Below, in pieces: positions 50,801 to 63,381 of a DNA stretch of 64,000 nt (its first letter is position 1; every line of letters begins with the position of its first letter). A program made the translations under genes and the position numbers. Source of the DNA: Plasmopara viticola (Eukaryota; Oomycota; Peronosporomycetes; Peronosporales; Peronosporaceae). The notes beneath the pieces are model-generated. The model saw nothing but the letters and a program-made list of their open reading frames with translations, had not been told where the DNA came from and ran no database searches. The stretch is from positions 1,364,001 to 1,428,000 of the forward strand of contig MBPM02000003.1 in NCBI GenBank assembly GCA_001695595.3. The letters are read 5' to 3'.

Positions 50801-53800
50801 AGTGTTGACCAAAAACTTCGTAAAGCTTTGCGATAGGTTACACCACCTTCCCGCATCTTTTGAATGCGCAATTAGCACTGCTTGAACGGCTTTTTTCAGA
50901 TTCTTTGGTTTAGAGGAGGCGAATGAATTTGGGGCATTACTTGCTGCCAAACAAGTGGAGCATCTCATTGCATTTGAGCTCAATGAGAAAAGTCTATGCG
51001 TTAAGCTTAGGCAGCACACGTTTTTTTAGGGCCTACAGCGAGCCTTATATTAACTGGCAAGAGGAAACTTTTTTTATTCCGAGAAAGGAGGTAGGCGGAT
51101 GCGGTATCAGCTATACTCACATTACCTTTGGATGAAAGCGTTAAATCACGTCTCCTACTTAATTTTAAAGCTGATTGATGTGCTGTAATGCTATTAATAT
51201 CTTGAGCTCCACCACAGTAACGTTGAAAGTTGTTGATGAAGTGAGATTTGCTAGACTGAATGTGGTTGTTTATTTAAAATTGTTAGTGACTTAAAGCTCT
51301 AAGAGACGCGATGTTTGGTTAAACAGCGTTTTGAATAGTCCTTGGACCTTACACGACATGTGATGCCGCAGGTCTTTAAGCTCAAATAGCTCCAAAGAAG
51401 ATTATCCTGCTCCTGTATGAATAACAAAATCTCCCCCGCGATAGCGTCAACGCGCTCGAGGATGCTCTCGGAGTCAGCCTTAGCGGTCAAGAATTGGCTT
51501 GTCAGGGGTTTTCATGTACTCATAAAGTCCACGAGAAGGATATAAACAGATTCGGCCATGTATACATAGTCGGAACGACCGCCGAGCTTTTCATCGCAAG
51601 ATTTTAAAATTGCGTCAGAAAGTTGCTTTTTTTATAGAGAGCAAGTCTTGCTTGGGGGCTGGGAAACCGCGTACATGCACTATCAGTCGCTATCTGTTCA
51701 TTTAAATTCGCTTTATTTGCATAATCAAGCGCAGGAACCGCTACTTGAGATGCTCTGGGGCCACCTAGACGACGAAAAATAATTTCGGTGTAAGTGCTTC
51801 TTATGAGGTGCTATGTGCGCCAAAATTGCTTTGAAAGGATGATGGTGAACAGTGTTTTTGTACTCATAATAACGCAGTATCATACTTCTTCAGTGTTTGT
51901 CCGAATTTTTTTTGTTCAATTGGGCTGATGCAGTTGCATCTCGTTTCCCACTAACCGTATCCAGGCCACTTTTTACAAAGCCAAAGCTGTTTCCGTGACA
52001 AAACTGCTCTCATATTAGGTACCCAAGAAAAAAAAATTTTAAACTTTCGTTCAAAAAAATTGTTCCTTAGAGGTAAAAGACTTCGATGGGCTTGATTTGG
52101 TTATTAACAGAGAAGTGTCGTAAGTTTAACTTTTTGTCTACAAACTCGAATATAGAGCACTCCTCAATGCCCTTACTGCTAGCACCTGAAGTACTCTTCT
52201 TGTTAAACGATCTAATTGTGGATTGTCTGCTGTTGACATCACCAAACAAGGCCCTATTAGCTGGAGCATGTTCACTCAGCGCACCGGTAGACTGAGATCT
52301 CTATCGCACATTATTGGTTTCGGAAGGACATGTAATTTGGATACAATATCTTTACGCTAGTACCCGATTACTAGTTTTGGAAAGAAGTCGACGTGTGAGC
52401 CACAAAAATCTGGTATCTTTATATTATTGAACACCTGGTTACCCACTTGTACACGTGAAGCCATCAATATCTTGCAAAGAACACGATGTACAGAGCTTAT
52501 AGTACTTCTGCTCATCGTCGAATAACGACTTGAGATGTGTCTGGAAGATTCAAACTATAGCAAAGCAGGCTGTTTGCTCACTCATAGCGATGCAGCTGCT
52601 ATCGCCGGCTATTTTACAAAATTCATAGCTCGCAGATTTTGACTTTGGCTTTGACACAATTTCCAGATCAGTTTAGGGGAACACGCTTTTTATAGAATGG
52701 ATCACGAGAAGAGACCGCGAAGAAGATCAAGCAGAAAAATTCAAGTATTTTTCTGAAGGCCATTGGATTTGACTTCGACCTTTTTTTAGCTTGCCTGTTG
52801 TTCTGTTAGGCCACCTCGTGTATGGGCTTTGTTATTCAAGACGATGCCCATAAGACTTGAACCACCATCCAAACAAGTCACGACTTCAACAAAGCCTTTT
52901 GAAAAGAGTAAGGATGAGAAAGACCCCTCGACTAAATAGACAACACGCAGCGGTTGTAGCATTGCTGTCTAAATATCTCTGCAATGTACCGCTCTCGAAA
53001 AAAAAAGAAGCGAATCTTTACATAGAATAACTCCGTATGCAAGTTTTAGAGCTCTAGTATTTAAAGACCTTCGTCGAAAACCGTCACCTTCTTCTTTAAC
53101 AATGGAGGCATGCATCCAAATACTTGATAAAGCGACTTAAATTCTAAGTGACAAGAGGTGAGATGATGCACGCCGACCCTGGTTGCAATCAGCATTCGGC
53201 GATTTTTTTAAACTTATACCTGGTTTCTTTTCAACATTAAGAACGCTAAAAGTCATGCCTTTTTTTAAGCAGTGATGTTGCGGTTGGCATGATGTGGCTT
53301 TGGGTGCAATATTTCGATGTCAACTGTAGTATAGATCGCATCACACCGCGCTGTCAGCACGAAACATCACGAGGCAGTTTAACTAAACTGCCGAAGCAGC
53401 ATCCGATCGAATGGGTTGCTCGACAACGCAGGGCCTGCATTACTTAAAGCCACAAAACCTTTAGCAACTACTGTCAAATGGTCACCATGGCCGTCAAAAG
53501 AATGACGCACCTATTTTCTTTTCAGCAGGCATTGAGAATGTTACGTCGCGTCAAGGACATGAATGCCGTTTACGACATCCACTTGCTTGCTTTTCAATAG
53601 GCCGAGCGCTTCAAGATTTTAGGATGAAAATTTTCCAATCAAAATTCGACGTCTTGAAATTATGCAGGCACAGCCTTTCGTACAGAACTTTCTAGCGAGA
53701 AACCTTCAGTACGGGAGCAAATTGAGCGCAACGTTTTGCTCAAGCCTAAATTGTCAAGTAATGGCGCCAGAGTTCTGGATAGTGCTAGTCATGAAATATT

Positions 53801-54599
53801 TCAAAGCGATGGTTCAAGCAGGCTTATTTTGTTCAGAATCCTGTACGTTGGTTCATTGTGCACGACTATCGGCAGCTAAATCTAGGGAGGATCTTGCCAG
53901 TCATACTAATGCCGCGTAAACAAATCACCTTTGATGTTACCTTCAAAAGTCATTATATCTCATCCATGAATCTTTGAGGATACTATCAAGTGAAACTGCG
54001 TGAACTGGGAAATGCACTTTTCGCTTCTTCGATCTACCACTAGTGTGAGCTTGGGTGCGATAGGCGGAATTTGGGGTGGTTTTTTTCGAAAAAATGTGAC
54101 AAGAGCCTGCTTTGACGATATCTTCGCATTCACGCAAAGTGAATGACGCACACATCATCACGGCTATGCTCTGCGCAATTCGCACGACCCATCCACCAGG
54201 ACATCAAAAAGATTGTCCTTGAGAAACTCAATCGATTAGCTACGCTCTATATATTAAAATCAAACGTCGCTTGAATTTTCCTCCAGATAAAATACTTCCG
54301 GATTTTAAGACCATTTGATATCCAAATAGATGCCTCGACCATTCAACCGAGGTCTCGTGTTTTGGAAGGGGGGAGAGCTAGAACCTTATATTCGTTTTGC
54401 CGGTCAAAAGGTAGAGCCGACAACTCTACTTATGACTAAGAGCTATTTGCACTTATGCACATGTCAAAGTGAGACATCTATATCTCTTCGGTCTACCATT
54501 AACGATCGAAACGGGTCACAAGAGTATTGAATTAATTCTGACACTGAAGATTTTAAAGTGTTGAGTGGATCGATGGCTCCATCTGCACGCTAAAGATCA
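47838..54599. other. Gene-poor desert, probably element debris
   Basis: There is no supported gene. Short blocks resembling the LTR start at 56,194 occur near 48,895 (CGTCATCACCGG) and 49,300 (ATTGTCACCGGCAG). The frames at 50,653-51,019 (minus) and 53,662-53,919 (plus) have no recognisable motif. Confidence 0.4.
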
Positions 54600-56170
54600 G
54601 CCTTTGTACGCGTAAACTCCTGGTCATACCAGCACCGTGGCTGATGCAGTAATTGGCAAGTTAGAAATTTTGTGCAAAGCTGCTCAAATTAGCTCGCAAA
54701 AAAACTAAAATCGGCTAAACTTGCAATAGTTTGGCGACAATCGGCTCAAAGTGGAAAGGTATTGTATTGTGGAGTAATGAAACCTACCGCAAATCTCCGA
54801 AAAGCTGAATACAGGTGAGAATGTGTCAAAGCACATTTTGCAGATTGAAAGCTGTCAAAACGGGCTAAAATGTTAATATTCGACTGTATAATCCTGACGA
54901 CAGCGATTTAAAATTTGCGTCGTCTGTGAGAGCACAGCTTTTTATCGGAAGACCATTCGAATTTTTACAAAGCCTGTCGGGCGTGCGTCAAAACTACAAC
55001 GGGCCGAAATTCTAGCGCTTTGTCGGCAATAGCAAAACGGATCGGCTCAACAAGATAAGGTGAAATAAATCACCGTGATTACTTCAGTCTTTGAATTTTA
55101 AAGGGCAGATAGGTCGACATTTCTATGGACTTTATCGTGTCTTCATCGGTACGAAATCTCAATTGTGATTCTAATGTTTTGGTCAGGCACAGAGGTTTTC
55201 ACGAAAACCTTTATAATTTCTGCAATATAGTCCTCTGTCTTCGTGAGCTCGTTTTGGTTAGTGCTCAACAATCAATATGACAGCATTGAAACCACTTTTT
55301 GCAAGCATTCATTTCAGCTTGAGAAAACTAGCATTAAAAGTACTTTTGACAAGCAATCGTGTCAGCTGCAGGGAGCAGCACAGCATAGGCCGTAAAAGGA
55401 TTGACAAACGGAAACACCTTATCGCTTTTTTGGGTTTCAGCTCCGAAATGCCGTCAGTCTAGTACAAAATGATCCAAATGAGATTCTCCTTTTAGCGAAT
55501 ACTGGACATGATTACTCTGCAACTGACATGTCACCGCTCGATTTAGATCTGGTTTAGAATCCGTATATACCTGATGTTGTGACGTCAGATCGAGAACTCT
55601 ACGAGCTAAAATTAGCAGCACGAGGATTTCAATATTGTCGAGACACCGTTGTTGAGGTCGCACAGGACCGGCTTAGCAAGGCACAGAGCCCATAAAGTGC
55701 AATCGCGACAAGAATAGTGTGTCTAAGACTTCCAAGCAAATGACACGGTGTTTTCGGACAGAAAGAATTTGGGTGTCCGTCGCAAAAAAATCTCAGTAAA
55801 AAAATTGCGCCAAGATGAACTGGCCCATCTCGATCGTGAAAAACGTTTCGCGAAATTTCTACTAATTGGGACTATCGAAGGGACTGAGTTGGCACCCAGT
55901 GCTATAGACTTTATTGATGCATTTGTATCACAAAGACCTCAAGCATTGGCAGAAGGGTAACAACATCATGTTGGTCGATAGCTTCGAGAAGGAATTCGTT
56001 TTATCTACCATTGGACGACGCAAGTACAAGGAAAACCCGCAATATATTATTAAGTGGCTCGATAGACTTGAGATGGATGCGACTTGGGGACCCGTGGAGA
56101 TTACTAAGCAACAATTTGGACTAATCCACCTTTTTTGGGATTTTATTAAGGTGATCTCTATCATCTAAAA
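54600..56170 (+). mobile_element. Decayed Ty3/gypsy chromovirus, RNase H end to chromodomain
   Basis: The plus strand carries, in pol order, a degraded RNase H C-terminus (TVADAV, about 54,640), the integrase core start ISMDFIVS (about 55,117), the integrase C-terminal helix region (VAQDRLSKAQ near 55,650; DRKNLGVRR near 55,760), and a chromodomain-like tail (RRKYKENPQYIIKWLDRLE, about 56,018-56,075, then WGPVE). Stops and frameshifts separate the parts. A purine tract (GAAGGGAGGTGA) and a TGTAACG LTR-like start follow immediately. Confidence 0.8.
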
Positions 56171-56193
56171 TCGATGCCTTCTTGAAGGGAGGT

Positions 56194-56560
56194 GATGTAA
56201 CGGAATTATCGTCACCGGCAGGTTGGCTGGCAACGGCGATCACACGAATTGCATTGTTCCAGGAAAACATGTGCTATGGTATTATACACAGTATTATTGT
56301 GCTGCAAATTCACAAACCAGAAAACTGAGGTCCAAACGTTCCATAGTCAAAGGATCTTATTTGATAAAAACTACACAGAATTTGTAGGAAATGATGGAGA
56401 TTAGGAGAGTGATAGGTCTGTAGGATGGAAAGAGTAGATAGCTGAGAGCCATCACTAGGGCTATAAAAAGACAAGTAATCGTAAGCACTCGCGGTTAAAC
56501 ATCGCTACTCTATTTCATTGAGCAGGATAGTCTTTTGAAACTGACTCCATTCCGCTACCG
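56194..56560 (+). repeat. Putative 3' LTR of the chromovirus relic
   Basis: It begins TGTAACGGAATTATCGTCAC directly after a polypurine tract, where a 3' LTR should start. The right end is uncertain because no partner LTR was found in the window for comparison. Confidence 0.4.
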
Positions 56561-57189
56561 CTAAATCCTCAGTCGACACTTGAACTTTCAAAGAGCTTAT
56601 TTTAACTTACTTTTGAGAGAGCGGAAACTCAAATAGGGCTGTCGGGCGCCCACTATACAGTTCGGACCAAGGATCCAGCAGCATCTTTCGACAATTCGGG
56701 AACGAGCAAGAAAGGATGTAGCTCATTTACTTTAATCCTTAATAGTGTCGTAATTAATAACTAGAGCTCACTAGAAATTGGAGTATCATGGAAGCCACAG
56801 CTATGGTTAGTTAAGCCATTGCAGTTGACCTCGGAAATAAAATGTTCATGTGTGAACGATCATGTCGCAGAACAAATGCACACGAGTGCCGTGAGCTGCA
56901 CTAGGCGATTTGCTTGGCAGACCTTTGCCGAGATGTATATCTCGCTCTCATCGAACGACTACTTTAATTGCTAGGACAAGATATATAGGCCCCAATTTCT
57001 ATAAGCTTATAGTACGCACATCGTCAGAGCTTGCCCACAGATCATGCCACTATTTTCGATATACTAGCTTGGTCAAACGATGACGAATAATTTTATCATA
57101 AATATTGTCCAAGCTTTTTTTTAAGATCTTTGTGACAGCTACCAAATACATTAAAAATTAGCTCGATGGTTTAATGAGCTTGTTAAATT

Positions 57190-58200
57190 TCAGCCTTTGT
57201 AAGTGCATCCCCCGTGAAGCTGACACCGTGACTGATGCACTATCAAGCAATCCGTGATTAGAGAGTAAAGCCGCCCAAGTTAGCTCTCAAGAGCTACCGT
57301 AAGCGGCTAAGAACCGCGAGATCGTGGCGACAATCGGGGCGAACAATGTAAAAGTTGCTTAATCTGCAAAGACGATGCATGCTTGGAATAGAGACCTTTA
57401 GAACATCATCAAGAAGCTGAGAAAACGAGATGATGTGCCAAAGACTCATTGCAAGATGGCATCTTGTATTATTAAGGTGGTGAAGATGACTCCACAACTG
57501 TATTTTTTAGACGAGGTGTTGCAACTCAGCAAAGAATGATTGAGATGACTTAATCCATTCGGCTGAGCTAGCCTTTATTCGACGCGTACACTCTACAATT
57601 GGAATGTCACCATTTCAAGCAGATCCAGGATATGTTCCTTGCATGCCGGATTATGTGCTATCAGATTTAGAAACTCATAAGCAAAAAAAATCAGCACAAG
57701 AGTTTTACTACGTCATGATTCGTTGCTCAAGATTGCACAGGCTTCGATGAGCAAAGCACAAGAGCGCATGAAGTACTATAATGATAAGAATAGAATTGTC
57801 CAAAATTTCCTAGTTGACGGTATGGTGCTTTTGGACCACAAATGTTTTGCTCAGTCGAAGAAACTCGCGTCAAAATATATTGGCCCATTCCCGATCGTAA
57901 AGGAAGTTTTGCGAGATTCCTAACCAATTGGGGTTACCGAAGGGATAAAAGCTGCGACCAGTGTTTCACACTTCACTGTCAAAGCCATATCGCAAGGACC
58001 CCCAGCGAATGTTGAATAAGGTCATATTGGCTGATAGATCCGATAGATATCTCGATCAAGCCGTAATTGGACATCGTAAGTACAAGGAAAACATACAATA
58101 CACAGTTTGATGGCTTGATGGAATTAAAAAGGAAATCACTTGGGAGCCCGTAGGATATCTGAAGCAACTTCACGGACTCAGCGACCTCATATATATCTCC
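57190..58200 (+). mobile_element. Second decayed gypsy chromovirus fragment of the same family
   Basis: It holds the RNase H end TVTDALSSNP (about 57,230), integrase C-terminal sequence (TIGMSPFQADPGYVP near 57,600; SKAQERMKYYNDKNR near 57,755; KLASKYIGPFPIVKEV near 57,870), and a chromodomain-like tail (GHRKYKENIQYT near 58,075). It matches the 54.6-56.2 kb relic segment for segment but lacks most of the integrase core, so it is internally deleted. Several stops show it is dead. Confidence 0.8.
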
Positions 58201-60091
58201 AAAAAGATGAGCCCTATCTTTTAAAGGTAGGCATCTTTGTGACGGCTTTTACGCAAAATATTCAAACTATCTTAAGTAAACATGCATTATAACTATACAT
58301 AGAAATAGGCGACTACATGGTTTCCGAAGTTTCGGACGTCCCATTATGATTGGAAACTAAAGTACCTTATTGGCTGACAATAATCAACTATGTGTAAGAA
58401 GCTAGATAGAATAGGGAAGAATGATAGCTTAAAAATGGTAGCAGAAGACGTCTCAGAGTCACTAGTAAGGCTGAAGCTAGAAAATCAGCTGTAAGAACTC
58501 TCCATCCAATATCACTTTTTAATTTGCTTTAAGCATCTAAAATTCCTTTTTCTTCACTGGCTTCACCCCGCTCGCGCCTCAGCCTCATCGGACGACCGAC
58601 TTAACGAAGCTTGCTCTGCGACTGTGTTGCGCCAGCTTACATTAAATTGGTAATTACGTCAGCTTAGCAGCGGACAACGGTCATCACTTTGCAACATTAG
58701 CCGCAATTAACGCTGTGCAATTGTGTTGGTGATGCGGTGAATGTAAAAGTACCGATTGGCTGGCGCAACAACAAGTCTAGCTTTGACTTAGATTGGTGCC
58801 AATTTTCAGCCAGGAATCTTAAGCGTGTGGTGTCAACAGTATTGCCCCATCATCGAATGTCTTCTTTTCGTGGGGAAGTGCTTTTGAGCTGTTTGGCCGT
58901 TTCTTAAGCAACTACAATCTCATGAGTATCAACCACACACCAATTTCAAAATATCGTTGTATTCGGAGCAAGATATGTCGTCGTTATGGCTTACACGACA
59001 TGCGTTCCAATTAAATAAAGTGTCTTTGGAATACTTTAACGCGCTCCCTCACCAAACATCACCGTCGAGATAGACGTCTTTAATAGCCTTGTACCACGGG
59101 CGAAGATTATCAAAATCCCAACATTGGTGACGCATCTGTGCTGGCCGCAGTGTCTCTGCGGAAGAAGGGCTCGTTGGGTTTGCGGATATAAACTTTCGGG
59201 CGGAACGCTACATATATTTTAACACTAGCTCGTATCACATCGGGCCGTTTTTGCTCTCACTCCGTGGTTGTGCTTGTGACAATTCTATTTGTTAAAAACT
59301 TTCCTAGGATGCAAGCGCTTTTTCCTCTGTTAACAATTACCCTCAAGGCATATCCGGCATTGCGTACTGAGGTACCAACAGAAACAGATTCCAGATAGCT
59401 CATCGCAGCATACAAACAGCATGTAAGAAAGCCTGCTGTCCACTAATCGGAGGGACTTCAAAGACATAAAGACCGAAAGCACGTCTACTAAAAGTATGGC
59501 CACGCTATGCTTGATAAAGCAGCAACATATATTTAAGAGCCACCTCAGCCTCCACAATTTTTTGCTTAACACTGCACACGAATCGATCGTAGTACATCCT
59601 AGAAAGTTGAAGAGTAAGTTATTTGTTTATTTAGCTCCTCAATGTGTTCACATCTTTGCGACGTGCTGGATTAGTGAGTACATGCTTTTGTACATTTTCT
59701 AATCTGTAGATAATCAAATTTGCTACTACAAGAAGGTGTTTGGAATTTGTGGGCAAGTTGACAGAGCAATTCATAGCAAAGATAGACCAGCCGACTCGAA
59801 AATCTGGCAAAAATGTTTGTGCTGCTGCTTCTTTCTGCTCCAGTGTGTCCGCAAATGTGTCATTCTTACTTTTTTTGCGCCGCATTATAGTGATTTTCGT
59901 GAAGATTATGACTACTTCGAGCACTTCAATATTTTTTTTGAACTAATTTTGCTAAACTATGGCCACTGCAAATCAGTAAAATACAATACCCAGAGAAGTA
60001 AGTGGTACACTTCAGATACATGCAACATCTTTTAAATTGAACCTTATCCCCGAGGCAAGCTGGGCCATCACCCGCGCTCGAACCCAGTGCC
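58201..60091. other. Intergenic region upstream of the CRT-like gene
   Basis: No gene was recognised besides the MITE-like element at 58,625. Overlapping short frames on both strands at 59,496-60,035 have no motifs. The last few hundred bases should contain the CRT-like promoter. Confidence 0.4.
58625..58770. mobile_element. MITE-like element with 12-bp perfect terminal inverted repeats
   Basis: TGTTGCGCCAGC at 58625-58636 is exactly mirrored by GCTGGCGCAACA at 58759-58770, enclosing 122 bp without an ORF. The size and structure fit a miniature inverted-repeat element. A clear target-site duplication is not seen. Confidence 0.5.
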
Positions 60092-61948
60092 ATGACGTTC
60101 AGCACACCACCCTTCATTCACCTTGGCATTGATGCCAGCACCGGCAAGTCCTATCACATCTGCTCGCGCAAGGTACATACATTAAACATCGTCTCAGAGC
60201 AACACGCGATCCAAAAACGTGATGACGCAACGGCTCTATATGATTATCTTTCATAATAAAACGTTCTTCAATTTATGACATTACTTTACAATGGTTGCGC
60301 TCTGATATCCAGTCGCTACTGTCATTTACTGCAATCCTGTTGCTGCTAGTGGCCATGTCTTCGGAGAGGTTTCTCTTTAAAGTCATGGTGGACCGGATGG
60401 AGTCGTACAGGTGTGCCATACTATACTCACTTCAATAAAGAACTTAAATGATGATATAATCTTTAAATTACTAGATATTTTCTATGCCAGCTCACGACCT
60501 TCCTGTATATTCCTCCACTGTTTTGCATTATCAGTTATAGAGCAACGCATGAGGTAAGTAGCAGGAGCCAATGCTTATATTGTGGCTTACTGGATTCTTG
60601 ACGTGGTACTGCAGAATCAATTAGAAGACGATGAAAGTGAATTTCCAAAAATTCACTTTTTCGTGATGGGGTTGCTGGATCTGCTTCATGTGCGAACTAT
60701 CTGCTTAACTCAAAGCTTGCATGCAATGTTTAGCAGCTACATTGTATGTATTGAGCTAGGGTTTGATGCTTTACATTGCCGGTGGCCGAACAGATCCGAC
60801 ACAAACGCTCTTGTTCATGCAAGCATCGATCCCTGTCTCAGCTTGCGTATCGGCCGTGTGCTTTGGCGTCAGGTTTGGCTTGTGGTTCCGTGAACATTTG
60901 AAAGTTTTGCGGGTTAGATAAATACGTTTGTCTACGATAGGTACACACGACTTCAGGTTGTAGGCTTGCTTGTTATATCAGGTGGATTGTTCCTTTCGTT
61001 GATTCCCTGCATTGAAGAGTGCGTTTGCTTATGTAGCATCATTTATGTTGTAAACTCTGACTTAATAGTGTGTATAGCATTCAGAGCAAAGTGTTTGATG
61101 ATCAAGAAATTGGCTGGAACAGGTGCAGTTGATGAATAAATGTGTGCTGCTAAAAGTATGAAATTGACAATACAAGTTGCGATTTCTTTGAACAGTCTTT
61201 TCTATCTTTTTGCCGCAATTCCTGGCTCTTTATCAATGCTATACAAGGAGCGTGTAATTCGGGATCATCCAATAGACATGTCATATTTAAACGCGTGGGT
61301 TACAGTCAATCAATTTATTGCTGGACTGCTGGCGGCTCCGCTCATCTTTGATGCTGAAGTAAGATGAGATTTTTAACTATAGTACTTTTTAACTTGACAA
61401 GAATTGTCCTCAAACGATACGCAGTTTCTCCATCTTGACCAGTTATCCAGTGGATTGACGTGCCTGGTTCAAGGCAAGAGTGAGGTGTCCACGGACCACT
61501 GCTATGTACGTTTTTCTAAATGCCCTCAAGTCGTAATCTTTTTTAATTGAAGTATCGTGTCTATCAGATGGGATTTCCAATTTTACTCCTCTACTTCTTC
61601 AGTAATATTGTTGTCAATTACCTTCTGATCCAGCTGATCCGACTCACTAGTGTTTCGACCATGTCCGGATGCACACTTGTGGGATTCTTAACGTCATTTG
61701 TGGTCCTCGCGTCGTATCAAGTCGACCCCGATAACTTTGGTATCATCAACCTTCACGATGGTTTGCGAATTTGGATCCCGGAATCCATATATGTGGATGT
61801 CTTTGCGTTCTTGATCATTTTTGTCGGTAAAGGGCTGTACCAATGGAATCCGGATCCAGAGGTGGAAGCAACAACATTATCAGCAGAAGACAAGGAGGCC
61901 ATGTCGTTGCTTGCCGGAGAAGATGACTTTGGGTTACGATACACTTAG
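60092..61948 (+). CDS. CRT-like (chloroquine-resistance-transporter-like) membrane transporter, about ten exons
   Basis: A polytopic drug/metabolite-superfamily transporter. CRT relatives move peptides, thiols or drugs across vacuolar or plastid membranes; the substrate here is unknown. Proposed exons: 60092-60172, 60313-60410, 60475-60553, 60615-60689, 60760-60912, 60957-61022, 61085-61122, 61157-61358, 61425-61505, 61553-61948. They join to 422 residues. Family features in order: YFLCQLTTFLYIP, FFVMGLLDLLHGLMLYIAGG, ASIPVSACVSAV, GLLVISGGLFLSLIPC, DDQEIGW, YLFAAIPGSLSMLYKE, MSYLNAWV, a DHC-type lumenal loop (STDHCY), then FFSNIVVNYLL and a final hydrophobic segment. The intron at 60913-60956 (44 nt) is uncertain because the alternative YTRLQ codons at its end are also CRT-like. 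The 34-nt intron at 61123-61156 is unusually short. The long acidic C-terminal tail is probably cytosolic. Confidence 0.85.
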
Positions 61949-62271
61949 GACGCAATTAGTTTGGATTAGTTTACAATATCAGAGGCAGGAAGGCGAGCTA
62001 TCAAGCGCAAAAAAATATGGTTGCTTCTTTCAAAATTCTGGAAGAAATACAAAGGCTGTGGTTGCTAGCTCTGTCATAACGCTCGCCTCGGTATGTCAAC
62101 CCCTTACTTTGTTATTTGTATTAGATGAAGCTTTAAGACTATTCACGCTAAAACGGTGTAAGCTTTGCAAGATCTTTAAGTTACAACGTCTCGCCTCTTC
62201 ATCGAGTGTAAGTAAAGTATGCTAACCGTTTGCTAACCGTCGTCACTTGTCGGAAATCTCGATCTATCGCA

Positions 62272-63183
62272 ATGTCGGTCAAGCAAACAACAGCGTCGCG
62301 CTTGGCGAAGAGCAAGAAGCCATTGTCCGATATGCACCAATTGCAACGTGCTGTAAAGGAGTTGCAGTGTGAAGCAGCCGATCAATTAGTCTTGGAAGTC
62401 GAGTCGCAGGCAACGTTTGAGTTTCTGACATCACAAATCCGTGCGCTGCGTAAAGCTTTTGATACGTTGTCGGATGTCCTACTGGCCGAAGTAGACGGTC
62501 TTCGCAACGATATGACTCGGAAACTTGATGACGTGAATTTAGAAGCTGTGCGACAAGGAGAGGGGCAAAAGGCGACCCATAATGAGATGTTGCAGTTGAA
62601 GCAAACGATAGAAATTTGGAGTCTTAAAGAGCGGGACTGGGCGAAAGACAATGAGGTCTTAAAGGTTTCTCATAGTCATAACATTGAGTGGATGCAACAA
62701 TTGCAACGTGACGTCATGGATGTTAAGGACAGAGTGCATGACATCAAAGATGACACTGGAAGTCGGATCTCGGAGATTTGTGAAGACGCAAATAGTTTGC
62801 GTCGGAATTGGCAAAAACACGTGGACGATATGTTCGATCGTTTGCAGGATTTTGATACTGACGCTCGGCGGCAAGCAACGGATGCACGAGCGCAAGCGAA
62901 ACAACGAGCAGAGGATGTGGAACTTATGGAGCAGGCACTCGGTTCCGTGCAGATGCAGCAAACACAAGTGCGTTCTGAACTGGAAGAGCAAACACACGGC
63001 ATAACATCCGAGCTCGCCTTGTTGGTCAAGAAGATTGAAAAGGTTGAGTCGCAGGCAAGTACTCAGACGACAGCACTAAAACACCTTCAAGCCAGAAATA
63101 CGGCAATAGAGAAGGAGCAGCAACGACGAATGGACAATATTGGAAAGATGCTCTCGGTACGTCGACGATCCTTGAAAGGATAA
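62272..63183 (+). CDS. Coiled-coil protein of unknown function
   Basis: A 303-residue, single-exon protein from the ATG at 62272 (the same frame also opens at 62230, but without an ATG). After a basic N-terminus (SRLAKSKKP) it is almost entirely charged heptad-like helix from about residue 20 to 290, rich in Gln, Glu, Asp, Arg and Lys with few prolines, ending in VRRRSLKG. No catalytic motif, membrane segment or signal peptide is visible. It may be a cytoskeletal, ciliary or basal-body type filament protein, but no named family (SF-assemblin, tropomyosin) could be confirmed by eye. It lies 323 nt downstream of the CRT-like gene on the same strand and is convergent with UroD, 198 nt apart. Confidence 0.8.
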   Translation: MSVKQTTASRLAKSKKPLSDMHQLQRAVKELQCEAADQLVLEVESQATFEFLTSQIRALRKAFDTLSDVLLAEVDGLRNDMTRKLDDVNLEAVRQGEGQKATHNEMLQLKQTIEIWSLKERDWAKDNEVLKVSHSHNIEWMQQLQRDVMDVKDRVHDIKDDTGSRISEICEDANSLRRNWQKHVDDMFDRLQDFDTDARRQATDARAQAKQRAEDVELMEQALGSVQMQQTQVRSELEEQTHGITSELALLVKKIEKVESQASTQTTALKHLQARNTAIEKEQQRRMDNIGKMLSVRRRSLKG

Positions 63184-63381
63184 TAGCACACTCTCATTCT
63201 TGTACCTATCCACGGTAGATTTTCGCGGACGCCCTCAATTTTTCGCCAAATATGCTCACAGCCGTTAGCTGAGAGCCTTAATAGTTAGTAGTTAGCAGCA
63301 CCTCATCATCACAGGACATCAGACTCTTTCAAGCTACTATTTTAACATAGACGCCAGCTGCTGAGTTCCGACTTTTTTTAC

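Noticed and set aside
62230..62271. N-terminal extension of the coiled-coil protein
   Set aside because: It would need a TTG start; the ATG at 62272 gives a normal N-terminus.
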